Source: Achromobacter sp. ASV32
GTDB taxonomy: Bacteria > Pseudomonadota > Gammaproteobacteria > Burkholderiales > Burkholderiaceae_B
DNA length: 64,000 nucleotides
Assembly: GCF_016428805.1 (NCBI RefSeq)
Contig: NZ_JAELTJ010000005.1
Coordinates: forward strand, 45,040 to 109,039
Direction of reading: 5' to 3'
The position numbers were made by a program, and so were the translations under genes. Positions 40,838-50,885 of this stretch are shown here, piece after piece. Numbering within the stretch: the stretch's first letter is position 1; each line of letters begins with the position of its first letter. The notes under the pieces are model-generated. The model saw nothing but the letters and a program-made list of their open reading frames with translations, was not told the origin of the DNA and did not search any database.

Positions 40838-41763
40838 CAGGCGCTCCAGTTTTTCTTGGGGGCGGGCAGCAAGCCGAGCAGGCCGCCGCGCGGTTTCAGG
40901 GTCAGGGCGGCGCTGCGGTCGTCGCCCAGCAGCAGCAGTTCGGCGGGCGCGCCGGGCAGGCCGTTGGCGCCGGCCAGCGGCCGCAGTTGCTGCGTGTCGA
41001 GCTCGGCCAGGGCGTCGAGCCAGGCGGCCCAGTCGCCCGCGCGCTGCGGGGCGTCGAGCGCGGTCAGGATGTGCGCCGGGCCGGCGGCGGGACGCGGCGT
41101 CCAGGGCGTGCCGCCGCCGTACAGCCACAGGGCATTGACGGGCGGCAGGCCGCGCGCGGCGCGGGTGTCGTTGACCGGGTGCTCGTGCCAGGCCATCTGG
41201 ATTTCATTGAGCAGGCGGCGCCACGGGCGGGTTTCGGTGTCCTGGCGCCACCAGTCGTTCAGGCGCTGGCCGGCCACCGCCAGCGGGCTGGCGGTCTGGG
41301 GCCGCAGGCCTTCGGGCAGTTGCAGGCGCCAGCGCGCCGCGGACAAGGGTTCGACCGAAAAGCCGGTGCCTTCGAACAGGGGGCGTGCGGTGTCGAGCAG
41401 GGCGGCGGTTTCGTCGTCGCGCAGGTCCATCAGGGCCGGGTCGAGCAGGGTAGCCTGGTCGGTGCCCAGGGCCAGATGGACCAGCTCGGCCAGCCAGACC
41501 GGCTCGCCGCCGTGTTGTTCGGCCGCCAGCAGCGGGCCCAGTCCGGCGCCTTGCAGCAGACCGGATTCGGTGGCGTAACCCGCCTGGTTCAACTGCCAGG
41601 ATTCGAAGGGCGTACAGCCGTAGGCGCGGATGTCGTGGGCTTGCACCCGGGCGGCGCCGGCCTGCAGCCAGCGGTGCAGCGTGGGCGCGCGCTGGGGCAG
41701 CAGTTTGGCCAGTTCGGCGGCAACGGGAAGGGCGGGCAAGGCGCCCGGAATGACGATCAGCAT
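40819..41763 (-). CDS. Conserved betaproteobacterial protein upstream of recJ (often labelled phosphoglycerate mutase)
   Basis: A 314-residue cytoplasmic protein with N-terminus MLIVIPGALPALPVAAELA and several Trp-containing segments (DWWRQDTETRPWRRLLNEIQM, ALWLYGGGTPW). Homologues next to recJ in betaproteobacteria carry names such as phosphoglycerate mutase, but the RHG histidine motif of that family and the DHE/alkaline-phosphatase-like metal motifs are not evident here, so I would not assign that activity. Its 3' end overlaps recJ by 19 nt, so the pair is co-transcribed. Confidence 0.75.
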   Translation of the reverse strand: MLIVIPGALPALPVAAELAKLLPQRAPTLHRWLQAGAARVQAHDIRAYGCTPFESWQLNQAGYATESGLLQGAGLGPLLAAEQHGGEPVWLAELVHLALGTDQATLLDPALMDLRDDETAALLDTARPLFEGTGFSVEPLSAARWRLQLPEGLRPQTASPLAVAGQRLNDWWRQDTETRPWRRLLNEIQMAWHEHPVNDTRAARGLPPVNALWLYGGGTPWTPRPAAGPAHILTALDAPQRAGDWAAWLDALAELDTQQLRPLAGANGLPGAPAELLLLGDDRSAALTLKPRGGLLGLLPAPKKNWSAWWSHPA

Positions 41764-41893
41764 GGCCGCGATTGTAGTCGCTGCCCGCCAGGGGAACTAA
41801 GGCCGGCCCCGATTGCCATAGGTTGACACGGCTGGTCGTCCATTCCCACATCCGCGGGGCGGTTTTCCAGCCGGTTAATGCCATAATGCGCAC

Positions 41894-43166
41894 GTGCTGA
41901 AAATACCCTACGAACTCTGGATCGGCGCCCGCTATGCCGGGTTGGCCCGAATCCGCCAGCGACGCGGACGCCGCGATCGCTTCATCTCTTTCATCGCCGC
42001 CAGTTCCATGGCCGGCATCGCGCTGGGCGTTGCCGCCCTGATCGTGGTGCTGTCGGTCATGAACGGCTTCCAGAAAGAGGTTCGCGACCGCATGCTGTCG
42101 GTGCTGCCGCACATCGAGCTCTACATTCCCGGCGCCGCGCCCGAGCGCGTGCTGGAGCAATGGCAGCAATTCTCCGATGCGGCCAAGCGCAACCCCGAGG
42201 TCAAGGCCGGCGCGCCCTTCGTGGCGGCGCAGGGCATGCTGGTGCGGGGGCAGGCGCTGCGCGGAGTCCAGGTGCGCGGCATCGATCCGGGCACCGAAGG
42301 CAACGTATCGGACCTGCCGCGCCAGATGGTGTCGGGCAAGCTCACCGACCTGAAGCCGGGCGGCTTCGGCGTGGTGCTGGGCAACGAACTGGCCGATGGC
42401 CTGGGCGTGAAGCTGGGCGACACACTGCTCATGATGGCGCCGCAGGGATCCATCAGCCCGGCCGGTTTCGCGCCGCGCATGCGCCAGTTCACGGTGGTGG
42501 GCGTGTTCTCGTCGGGCCACTATGAATATGATTCGTCGCTGGCTTTCGTGGACAACGACGACGCCGCCAAGGTCTTCCGCGACAGCGGCACCGCCGGGGT
42601 GCGCCTGCGCATCGCCGACATGCAGAAGGCGCCCGAAGTGGCTGCCGAACTGCGCAAGGTGCTGCCGCCGTACGTCATGGCCAGCGACTGGTCGCGCAAC
42701 AACCGCACCTGGTTCGCGGCCGTGCAGACCGAAAAGCGCATGATGTTCCTGATCCTGGCGCTGATCGTCGCGGTGGCGGCGTTCAACCTGCTGTCGTCGC
42801 TGGTAATGGCCGTCAAGGACAAGCAATCGGACATCGCCATCCTGCGCACCCTGGGCGCGGGGCCGGGCGAAGTGGCCCGCATCTTCCTGGTGCAGGGCGC
42901 CCTGATCGGCGTGATCGGCACGTTCCTGGGCGTGGTGGGCGGCATTGTCATCGCGTACAACGTCGATGTGATCGTGCCGTTCATCGAGCGCCTGCTGGGC
43001 GTGCACTTCCTGCCGCGCGAGGTCTATTTCATCAGCGCCTTGCCGTCGGACCCGCAGGTGGGCGATATCGTCATCATCGGCCTGACGTCCCTGGTGCTGT
43101 CGCTGCTCGCGACCTTGTACCCCAGCTGGCGCGCGTCGCGCCTGCAACCTGCTCAGGTGCTGCGCC

Positions 43167-43174
<8 letters not shown>
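41894..43174 (+). CDS. lolC: Lipoprotein-releasing system permease LolC/LolE
   Basis: A 426-residue inner-membrane subunit of the LolCDE ABC complex that extracts outer-membrane lipoproteins and passes them to LolA. Four membrane segments are apparent: one near the N-terminus (FISFIAASSMAGIALGVAALIVVLSVMNG), a large periplasmic domain to about residue 275, then three toward the C-terminus (LILALIVAVAAFNLLSSLVMAV and two more). Only one LolC/E-type gene is present with lolD, as in many betaproteobacteria, so it probably forms a homodimer and could equally be called lolE or lolF. The start is GTG at 41894. It overlaps lolD by 8 nt. Confidence 0.93.
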
Positions 43175-43850
<676 letters not shown>

Positions 43851-43925
43851 GGCTTGCCCGGGCCCGCATGCGTCTATCCGCCCGCCTCGCGGCGGGGGGA
43901 TAATCAGGGCGAGGAGACCGCGCCC

Positions 43926-44744
43926 ATGCTGATCGACACCCACTGCCACCTGGATGCCGCCGAGTTCGACGCCGACCGTCAGCAGGTTGCCGACGACGCG
44001 TGCCAATCGGGCGTTCAAGCCATCGTCATTCCTGCCGTTGAACGCGCCAACTTCACCGTGGTGCGTGAGCTGGCTTCGCAGGTCGCCGGCGGCGCCTATG
44101 CGCTGGGCATCCACCCACTGTATGTGCAGCGTGCGTCGGACGCGGATCTGGAGGCGTTGCGCGACGCCGTCAAGGCGGCCATGGGTGACCCGCGTTTTGT
44201 GGCCATTGGCGAGATCGGGCTGGACTTCTTCGTGCCCGAGATCGCGTCCGGCGAGCCGCGGGCGCGGCAAGAACGCTTCTATGCCGCCCAACTGGCGCTG
44301 GCCGCCGAGTTCAAGCTGCCCGTGCTGCTGCACGCGCGCAAATCCCAGGACATCCTGCTGAAGTACCTGCGCCGCCATGACCGCATCGGCGGCATCGCGC
44401 ACGCATTCAACGGCAGTGCGCAGCAGGCCCAGGCCTTTGTCGACCAGGGGTTCGCGCTGGGCCTGGGGGGCGCCATGACCTACGAGCGCGCCCTGCAGAT
44501 CCGCCGCCATGCCACTGACGTGGGATTGCAGCACCTGGTGCTGGAAACCGACGCCCCGGACATCCCGCCGGCCTGGCTGCACCCGCCCCAGCGGCGCAAT
44601 CGGCCGGGCGAACTGCCCCGCATCGCCCAGGTGCTGGCGGACCTGCGCGGCATCTCGGCAGGGCAGGTGGCGCACGCCACCACCGCCAATGCCTTGCGGG
44701 TGCTGCCGCGCCTGCCGGCGGCGATTCTGGCCAACGGCGACTGA
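43926..44744 (+). CDS. tatD: TatD-family metal-dependent deoxyribonuclease
   Basis: A 272-residue TIM-barrel hydrolase of the TatD family (DNase/3'-5' exonuclease type). Metal-binding motifs are DTHCHLDA at the N-terminus, IGEIGLDFF, LHARKSQD, GIAHAFNG and the late ETDAPDIPP with its conserved Asp. The start at 43926 (MLIDTHCHLD) is preceded by GAGGAG; the open frame upstream is in the lolD 3' spacer. It is on the same strand as lolD. Confidence 0.92.
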   Translation: MLIDTHCHLDAAEFDADRQQVADDACQSGVQAIVIPAVERANFTVVRELASQVAGGAYALGIHPLYVQRASDADLEALRDAVKAAMGDPRFVAIGEIGLDFFVPEIASGEPRARQERFYAAQLALAAEFKLPVLLHARKSQDILLKYLRRHDRIGGIAHAFNGSAQQAQAFVDQGFALGLGGAMTYERALQIRRHATDVGLQHLVLETDAPDIPPAWLHPPQRRNRPGELPRIAQVLADLRGISAGQVAHATTANALRVLPRLPAAILANGD

Positions 44745-44868
44745 AAAACCGTCCCTGTTTGATGCGGTTCAATGCCCGGCGTTGTCGTGCGGATGCATCA
44801 CTTTTGTCGGAAATTTCTTAATTCTGTCTGATTTCTGAATAAATCCTGACATTAAGTTGAATCAATGA

Positions 44869-44888
44869 ATAGTAATAACTATCATTGC
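44869..44888 (+). promoter_or_regulatory. Candidate Fur box before the second siderophore receptor
   Basis: The stretch ATAGTAATAACTATCATTGC in an AT-rich promoter region resembles the Fur consensus GATAATGATAATCATTATC, especially TAAT and ATCATT. It lies 62-82 nt upstream of the receptor start. Confidence 0.6.
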
Positions 44889-44950
44889 GGTTCCTAGAAA
44901 ATCAGAACGTTGTTGAGGAGTCTGCCGCGGGGCGGGCTCCCGGGAATCCC

Positions 44951-47200
44951 ATGAAAAAGACAGAAACGGCTGTAGCCACCGCCGGAGGTACCGGCTCGTC
45001 CACGATTTATGCGGCCATGTGCGGTGCATTGATGTCGCCCGGGCTGGTCCTGGCGCAAGGCAGCGCGGCGCCGGGCGCGGTGCACCAGTTGTCGCCGGTG
45101 CACGTGCAGGGGCAGGCGGTCAGCGACGGCTATGAAGCCAATGTGGCCTCGTCACCCAAGATGACGGCGCCCTTGCTGGACACGCCACGCTCGGTCACCG
45201 TCATCACCGAGCAGCTGATGCGCGACCGCGCCGCGACTTCGCTGATGGACGTGCTGCGCACGGCGCCCGGCATCACGTTCGGCGCCGGCGAAGGCGGCAC
45301 CCCGACGGGGGACCGGCCGTTCATCCGCGGTTACGAGGCCAGCACCGACATGATGGTGGACGGCATGCGCGACCTGGGCCGGTTCTCGCACGAGACCTTC
45401 AACCTGGAGTCGGTCGAGATCCTGAAGGGTCCCAGCTCGGCCTATTCGGGCCGCGGGTCGACGGGGGGCAGCATCAATCTGGTCAGCAAGCGCCCCAAGC
45501 TTGAGGATTTCGTCGAAGGCTCGGTGGGCTTTGGCACGGACAGCAACTGGCGCCTGACCGGCGACGCCAATTGGGCATTCAGCGAAAGCTCGGCGTTCCG
45601 CTTGAACCTGATGAAGCAGGGCGGCGACATCCCCGGCCGCGACCATGTCGAAACGGACCGCTGGGGCGTGGCGCCGTCGTTTGCCTGGGGGCTGGGCACG
45701 CCCACCCAGGTGACGCTCAGCTACTACCACCTGCAGAACGACGACACGCCCGATCTGGGCATTCCGTTCAAGAACGAATCGCGGCCGGATCGCGTGACGC
45801 CGCCCAAGGTGGACCGCGACAACTACTACGGCCTGACCGGCCGCGACTATCGCAAGAACCAGGCGGACATGGGCACGTTGATGGTCGAGCACAAGTTCAA
45901 CGACACGTTGAAGCTGCGCAACGGCACGCGCTACAGCGAATCGCGCAACGAATATGCCATGACGCGCCCGTCGTTCGATAATTGTGCGGCCCGCGTCGGC
46001 GGCCGGCCCAACCGCGCCTTTGGCGTGGCGCCGTGCTCGACCGAGGCGCCTGGCCTGCAGATGAGCAAGGCACTGCGCACGCTGAACCAGACCAACCGCT
46101 CCTTCATCAACCAGACCGACCTGTTTGGCGAATTCACCACCGGCGCCATTCGCCACAGCTATGCGGCCGGCCTGGAATACAGCACCGAGAAGATCATCAA
46201 GCGCGACGGCAGTGCCCGCGGCGGCTTTGATCGCACGCTGCTCGATGACCTGTACCGCCCGAACCCGGACCAGGCCCATACCGGCAGCCTGGGCTGGGGA
46301 CCGAAGTACGACGCGGCCAAGACCAGTACGCGCGCGGCCTATGTGTTCGACACGATCAAGTTCAGCGAACAGTGGGAGACCAATGTCGGCCTGCGCTACG
46401 ACAATTACCGCGTGTCCAGCGGCGGCGCCGATCGCACCGACGATATGTGGAACTATCAGCTGGGCCTGGTCTACAAGCCCGCGCCCAACGGCAGCATCTA
46501 TGTGTCGTACGGCACGTCGTCCAACCCGTCCGGCGAAACGGCCGGGCAGTCGGGCGGCGCGGATGGCGCGGCGGGCGGACGCCTGACCGCGGCCACGGTG
46601 GCGCTGGCGCCCGAAAAGAGCCGCAGCATCGAGCTGGGCACCAAGTGGGACCTGTTCGACGAACGCCTGTCGCTGACCGGCGCGGTGTTCGAGACCCGCA
46701 AGACCGATGCGCGTTCGGCCGATCCCCTGACGGGCGATATCACCTTGGCGGGCAGCAACCGGGTGCGCGGCGTGGAACTGAGCGCGGCCGGCTCCATCAC
46801 GCCCAAGTGGCAAGTGTGGGCGGGCTACAGCTACATGGATCCGAAGGTCACGAACTACACGAGCGGCGGCACGGACTTCAGCGGCAAGCAGATGAAGTTC
46901 ATTGCGCGCCAGAGCGCCAGCCTGTGGACCACCTACAAGTTCCTGCCGGAATTGACGGTGGGCGCGGGCGCGACCTACACCGGTAAGCGCTATGTGGACG
47001 ACGCCAACGTCTACCGGTTGCCTTCGTACTGGCGCTACGACGCCATGGCCGCCTACCAGTTCAACAAGAACTTCGGCTTGCAACTGAACCTGAACAACCT
47101 GACCGACGAAACGATCTACGAAGCGTCGCACGTCGGCTTGTTCAGCTATGTGGCGCCGGGCCGCTCGGCCATGCTGACCGCGACGTTCCGCTACAACTGA
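44951..47200 (+). CDS. TonB-dependent siderophore receptor, catecholate-like
   Basis: A 749-residue outer-membrane receptor. The signal peptide spans about residues 1-36 (ending LVLAQG). A TonB-box-like LSPVHVQGQ and plug domain follow (FIRGYEASTDMMVDGMRDLG, VEILKGPSSAYSGRGSTGGSINLVSKRPK), then the barrel ends in ATFRYN. Overall it resembles Fiu/CirA-type and Bordetella BfrD-type receptors used for catechol ligands, but the ligand is not determined. The start at 44951 follows GGGAATCCC and gives MKKTETAVA. The frame is open back to 44885, but that would place the start inside the Fur box. A second receptor follows on the same strand. Confidence 0.9.
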   Translation: MKKTETAVATAGGTGSSTIYAAMCGALMSPGLVLAQGSAAPGAVHQLSPVHVQGQAVSDGYEANVASSPKMTAPLLDTPRSVTVITEQLMRDRAATSLMDVLRTAPGITFGAGEGGTPTGDRPFIRGYEASTDMMVDGMRDLGRFSHETFNLESVEILKGPSSAYSGRGSTGGSINLVSKRPKLEDFVEGSVGFGTDSNWRLTGDANWAFSESSAFRLNLMKQGGDIPGRDHVETDRWGVAPSFAWGLGTPTQVTLSYYHLQNDDTPDLGIPFKNESRPDRVTPPKVDRDNYYGLTGRDYRKNQADMGTLMVEHKFNDTLKLRNGTRYSESRNEYAMTRPSFDNCAARVGGRPNRAFGVAPCSTEAPGLQMSKALRTLNQTNRSFINQTDLFGEFTTGAIRHSYAAGLEYSTEKIIKRDGSARGGFDRTLLDDLYRPNPDQAHTGSLGWGPKYDAAKTSTRAAYVFDTIKFSEQWETNVGLRYDNYRVSSGGADRTDDMWNYQLGLVYKPAPNGSIYVSYGTSSNPSGETAGQSGGADGAAGGRLTAATVALAPEKSRSIELGTKWDLFDERLSLTGAVFETRKTDARSADPLTGDITLAGSNRVRGVELSAAGSITPKWQVWAGYSYMDPKVTNYTSGGTDFSGKQMKFIARQSASLWTTYKFLPELTVGAGATYTGKRYVDDANVYRLPSYWRYDAMAAYQFNKNFGLQLNLNNLTDETIYEASHVGLFSYVAPGRSAMLTATFRYN

Positions 47201-47207
47201 GCGGCAC

Positions 47208-47231
47208 GGGCGGTGTCCCAGGGCACCGCCC
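47208..47231 (+). terminator. Hairpin downstream of the second receptor
   Basis: GGGCGGTG (47208-47215) and CACCGCCC (47224-47231) form an 8-bp stem just after the stop codon. No T-run follows, so it may be Rho-assisted or only an mRNA-end stabiliser. Confidence 0.4.
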
Positions 47232-47480
47232 GCGGCAGTTCGATGCGCACGCTCAACCCTTGCGGCGGGGCGTGTCGATAGCCGGACCTTGGCGGCCACC
47301 GCCGCCGGCTGAGGCAAAGCGGGGGTATTGCAAAGCACGTTTCGATGGCGCTGGCCAGGTGGGTCTGCAAGGCGCCCTGGCGGTGTCGCGGTTGTCCGAC
47401 GGCAGCGTGTTCGGATCCCGCTTGCGGGCGTTGGCAAGCAGATCCGTGTTGCCGGCAGGGGCGACGTCCAACGTCGCGCC
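47212..47480 (-). pseudogene. Decayed C-terminal remnant of a sensor histidine kinase
   Basis: The spacer between two receptor genes has no intact gene, but the minus strand reads in pieces like the ATPase end of a QseC/TctE-type histidine kinase. From about 47470 down, GATLDVAPAGNTDLLANA matches the DxxLLxNA helix that precedes the N-box. After a scrambled stretch, KVRLSTRPAA and, one frame over, GLSVRIELPRAVPW match the typical kinase C-terminus. The N-box asparagine and the G-boxes are missing and at least one frameshift separates the pieces, so it cannot work. The resemblance is by eye. Confidence 0.42.
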
Positions 47481-47641
47481 CGCGTGCCATGCACAAGCTG
47501 AAAAACATCTGAATTAGACGGGCGTCTTATTTATCGTGGTCTTCTGGCAACGAAACGATAAAACGATTGCGATCGATTCTCATTGTCAAGAGAATGGCGA
47601 ATCCTTTCATTTCAAACGACTTCAGAAAGATCTCGCTGGCC
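47232..47641. other. Intergenic region between two siderophore receptor genes
   Basis: About 410 bases without an intact gene. The left part carries the kinase-like remnant on the minus strand. The right part, from about 47515, becomes AT-rich and carries the Fur-like box and presumably the promoter of the third receptor. Confidence 0.55.
47569..47587 (+). promoter_or_regulatory. Candidate Fur box before the third siderophore receptor
   Basis: GCGATCGATTCTCATTGTC agrees with about 12 of 19 positions of the Fur consensus, with the right half CTCATTGTC strongest. It lies 54 nt upstream of the preferred receptor start. Confidence 0.55.
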
Positions 47642-49750
47642 ATGCACGCCCCTCGCTCCCTCTCCGCAGCCTTGCTTGCCCTGGCGCCCCTGGCCGCCTC
47701 GGCCCCCGCCCACGGCCAAAGCGCCGCGCCCACCGCCACCTTGCCCGCCATCAGCGTCACGGGGCAGGCGGACACCGAACAGAGCTACAACCCGCCGGCG
47801 TCCACCAGCGCCACCAAGATCGATGCCCCGCTGCGCGATATTCCGCAGACCGTGAACGTCGTGCCGGCGCAGGTGTTGCGCGACCAGCACGCGATGTCGG
47901 TGCAGGATGCGCTGAAGAACGTGCCCGGCGTCAGTTTTTCCACCGGTGACGGCCAGCGTGACCAGGTGTCGATTCGCGGCTTTACTGCCATCGCCGACCA
48001 GTTCGTGGATGGCTTTCGCGACGATGCGCTGTACTACCGCGACCTGTCCAACGTGGAGCGCATCGACGTGATCAAGGGACCGGCGGCTGTGCTGTATGGC
48101 CGAGGCTCGTCGGGCGGGTTGATCAACCGCATCACCAAGAAGCCGGGCGAAGACATCTCGCAGGTGGGCCTGAGCTACGGCTCGTGGAATGACCGCCGGC
48201 TGGACGTGGACCTGGGCCGCTCCAACGAAAGCGGCAGCATGTCGTGGCGCCTGACTGGCGCCGTGGAGAAAGGCGACAGCTACCGCGACAAGCAATTCAT
48301 CGACCGCAAGGCCATTGCGCCGTCGGCCCAGTTCAAGCTGGGCGAGAACACCACCTACCTGATCCAGACCGAGTTCCTGGAAGACCGCCGCCTGACCGAC
48401 TTCGGCATTCCCGCCTATCACGGCCGGCCGGTGGAGGTCGACCCATCGACCTACTACGGCGCCGAGAACGCGCGCGACACCGACTACACCCAGACCCGGG
48501 TGCAGTCCTACGCCGGCACGTTGACCCACCGGTTCAACGACAACTGGTCGCTGCGCAACGCCACGCGCTATTACCACTACACGCTGAATCGCAACAACAC
48601 GCTGCCGGGCGCCGTCAACGAGGCCGCGCAGACCGTGTCGCTGACCCATGGCAATGTATTGCGAGACGAACACGGCTGGACCAACCAGACCGAACTGATG
48701 CAGCGCGTGCAATGGGGAGCCGTGCGGCACGACATTCTGTATGGCGTCGAGGTCGGCCAGCAGAACAAGGACCTGGTGAACTACTCGGCCGCCAACGTCG
48801 CCACGGTGAATCTGTTCGATCCGCAACTGCCGACGCTGCAACGCCAGGTGAAGGGCGCGCCGGGTTCCGATAGCCTGGGCCGCTTCAACACGCTGGGCCT
48901 GTACGTGCAGGACATGGTATCGCTGGGCGAGTACTGGAAGGTGCTGGGCGGCGTGCGCCATGACCGCTTCGAGCAGAAGACCGAAGACCGCCGCAGTGGC
49001 CGGAATCTGCAGCGCACCGATTCCAACCTGAGTCCGCGCCTGGGTCTGGTGTTCCAGCCCGACACCGTGCAGTCCTACTACGTATCGTGGAGCCGTTCGT
49101 ACCAGCCGTCGGGCGAAGCCTTCGCGCTGGCCGCCAACAACGTCGATCTGGCGCCGGAAAAAACCACCAACTACGAAGTCGGTGCCAAGTACGACTTCCT
49201 GGACGGCAAGCTGTCGACCACCGTGTCCGTGTTCCGCCTGGAACGCACCGACATCAAGGTCACCAATCCCGTGACCAACACGCTGGTGCCAGTGGGCACC
49301 CAACGCACCGACGGCGCCGAGTGGACGTTGTCGGGTGACTTGTCCAACGGCTGGCGCGCGATGCTGGGCTACGCCTATCTGGACGCCCGGGTGACACAGT
49401 CGGTGGCCCGCGACGCCGGCAAGGACGTCGAAGGCAAGCGCGCCACGCTGACGCCGCGCCATGCCGGCAACGTGTGGCTGACCAAGGACCTGGGCGAAGG
49501 CTTTGGCGTGGGCGCCGGCCTGAACCTGGTGGGCGGACGTTTCGCCAACCCGGGCAACACGGTCAAGCTGCCGGGCTACGTCACCGCGGACGCGGCGGCC
49601 TGGTGGCGCCAGGGGCCGTATTCGGTGCAGTTGAACGTGTACAACCTGTTTGACGCGGGGTACATCGTGTCGGCGCACGGCAGCAGCCCGAACCTGAACA
49701 TGCCGGGCGCGCCGCGCAATGCGATGCTGAGCGTGCAGTACCGGATGTAA
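47642..49750 (+). CDS. TonB-dependent siderophore receptor, Fiu-like
   Basis: A 702-residue outer-membrane receptor with a signal peptide (MHAPRSLSAALLALAPLAASAPAHGQ). It has a TonB-box-like LPAISVTGQ, a plug (VSIRGFTAIADQFVDGFRDD, IDVIKGPAAVLYGRGSSGGLINRITKKPG) and a barrel ending in SVQYRM. RGFTAIADQFVDGFRDD is reminiscent of Fiu, a monomeric-catecholate receptor. The start was set at 47642 because the Fur box at 47569-47587 probably overlaps the promoter core, leaving room for a leader; ATG codons at 47567 and 47594 are in frame and cannot be excluded. It ends 5 nt from convergent thiM. Confidence 0.9.
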   Translation: MHAPRSLSAALLALAPLAASAPAHGQSAAPTATLPAISVTGQADTEQSYNPPASTSATKIDAPLRDIPQTVNVVPAQVLRDQHAMSVQDALKNVPGVSFSTGDGQRDQVSIRGFTAIADQFVDGFRDDALYYRDLSNVERIDVIKGPAAVLYGRGSSGGLINRITKKPGEDISQVGLSYGSWNDRRLDVDLGRSNESGSMSWRLTGAVEKGDSYRDKQFIDRKAIAPSAQFKLGENTTYLIQTEFLEDRRLTDFGIPAYHGRPVEVDPSTYYGAENARDTDYTQTRVQSYAGTLTHRFNDNWSLRNATRYYHYTLNRNNTLPGAVNEAAQTVSLTHGNVLRDEHGWTNQTELMQRVQWGAVRHDILYGVEVGQQNKDLVNYSAANVATVNLFDPQLPTLQRQVKGAPGSDSLGRFNTLGLYVQDMVSLGEYWKVLGGVRHDRFEQKTEDRRSGRNLQRTDSNLSPRLGLVFQPDTVQSYYVSWSRSYQPSGEAFALAANNVDLAPEKTTNYEVGAKYDFLDGKLSTTVSVFRLERTDIKVTNPVTNTLVPVGTQRTDGAEWTLSGDLSNGWRAMLGYAYLDARVTQSVARDAGKDVEGKRATLTPRHAGNVWLTKDLGEGFGVGAGLNLVGGRFANPGNTVKLPGYVTADAAAWWRQGPYSVQLNVYNLFDAGYIVSAHGSSPNLNMPGAPRNAMLSVQYRM

Positions 49751-49755
49751 GGCAA

Positions 49756-50571
49756 TCAGCGCAGCGGCGATTCCCACGTCAGGCTGTCCGCTTCCAGGGC
49801 GGCCAGCGCATCCAGGAACCGCCAGGCGAACGAGCCGGGGCCGTCCGCCGATTCCCCGGCGCGGCGGCCGGCGATGCCGAAGCAGGACAGGGCCGCCACC
49901 GCCGCGGTGTAGGCATCGCCCCGCGCTACCGCGACGAACGCACCGACCACCGCCGTCAGCGCGCATCCCGTGGCGGTGACCTGCGGCATCAACGGCGACC
50001 CACCGGTAACGCGCACTTCCCGCGTACCGTCCGTGACGAAATCCACTTCTCCCGTGACGGCGACCACGGTCTGTTGCGCCCGCGCCAGATCGCGCGCCGC
50101 CTGCTCGGCCCATTGCACCGGGTCGCGCGCGTCCACGCCCTTGCTGGCGCTTTGGCCGCCGGCCAGAGCAATGATCTCCGAGGCATTGCCGCGGATCACC
50201 GCGGGCCGCAGGGCCAGCAACCGCTGCACGGCATCGCGCCGGAACGCCGTGGCGTGGTGCGCCACCGGGTCCAGTACCCAGGGGGTACCTGCCTCGGACG
50301 CCGACGCGGCGGTCTTGAGCATGCTGTCCAGCCATGGCGCCGACAGCGTGCCGATATTGATCACCACGGCGCCGCTGATGCGGGCGAATTCCGGCGCTTC
50401 CTCGACCGCGTGCACCATCGCGGGCGATGCGCCGATGGCCAGCAGGGTGTTGGCGGCCGTGTTCATCGACACGAAATTGGTCAGGCATTGCACCAGCGGG
50501 GCATCGCGCCGTACGGCGGCGTAGAGGTCCCGCGAGGCCTGGGCCAGCAGGGAAGTGGGGGATTGCGTCAT
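49756..50571 (-). CDS. thiM: Hydroxyethylthiazole kinase
   Basis: A 271-residue ribokinase-like kinase that phosphorylates 4-methyl-5-(2-hydroxyethyl)thiazole for thiamine salvage. VQCLTNFVSMNTAANTLLAIGASPAM is the substrate-binding N-terminal segment, VLDPVAHHAT the acid/metal region, and VTATGCALTAVVGAF carries catalytic Cys203 and the anion hole. Length matches the family (262 in E. coli). A TPP riboswitch lies in its leader, so it is switched off when thiamine pyrophosphate is abundant. No thiD or thiE follows. Confidence 0.95.
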   Translation of the reverse strand: MTQSPTSLLAQASRDLYAAVRRDAPLVQCLTNFVSMNTAANTLLAIGASPAMVHAVEEAPEFARISGAVVINIGTLSAPWLDSMLKTAASASEAGTPWVLDPVAHHATAFRRDAVQRLLALRPAVIRGNASEIIALAGGQSASKGVDARDPVQWAEQAARDLARAQQTVVAVTGEVDFVTDGTREVRVTGGSPLMPQVTATGCALTAVVGAFVAVARGDAYTAAVAALSCFGIAGRRAGESADGPGSFAWRFLDALAALEADSLTWESPLR

Positions 50572-50654
50572 GGCGGCGGGTCCTTGCTGAGATGAAGGAC
50601 TGGGCAGGGGGGCGGCAGGAAGTGGCGCCGGGATCCGGAACGCGCTTGAGGGGC

Positions 50655-50778
50655 CGCACCATCCCTACGCCAGGATTGTCTGGATCAGGTTCAACGGGTC
50701 TGCGCGCCGCAGAGCTGGCGTCTGGACGCAGGCCCTGCCATCGGATTCTCAGCTTCTTGCCGAAGCTCCCCGGGTGGA
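50655..50778 (-). ncRNA. TPP riboswitch (THI element) controlling thiM
   Basis: On the minus strand the conserved THI-box core is plain: CGGGGAGCTTCGGC, then GCTGAGAATC (the CUGAGA pyrimidine-sensor core), a variable P3a stem, and GACCCGTTGAACCTGATCC followed by GGCGTAGGGA (the pyrophosphate sensor and P1 closing strand). It lies 85 to about 200 nt upstream of the thiM start. TPP binding should lower thiM expression, probably at translation, since no strong terminator is visible after it. Confidence 0.93.
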
Positions 50779-50885
50779 TCGGGTATGTTCGGAGGGCACG
50801 CGGGGCTTGTCAAGGGGAACCCCGGCGATTGTGTCCCGGCGCGCTGCGGTTCGCGCCCAGGCTTGCGGACATTGCGGATGGATAA

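Noticed and set aside
40838..41128. Extended N-terminus of the recJ frame
   Set aside because: Ala/Arg-rich shadow of the upstream gene; RecJ similarity begins at the GTG at 40837.
44951..49750. Naming the adjacent receptors bfrD and bfrE
   Set aside because: Tandem arrangement and class are suggestive of the Bordetella pair, but orthology cannot be shown by eye and an extra kinase remnant separates them.
47612..50662. 1016-residue open frame antisense to the third receptor and overlapping thiM
   Set aside because: Artefact of third-position GC; the receptor and thiM frames explain the interval.
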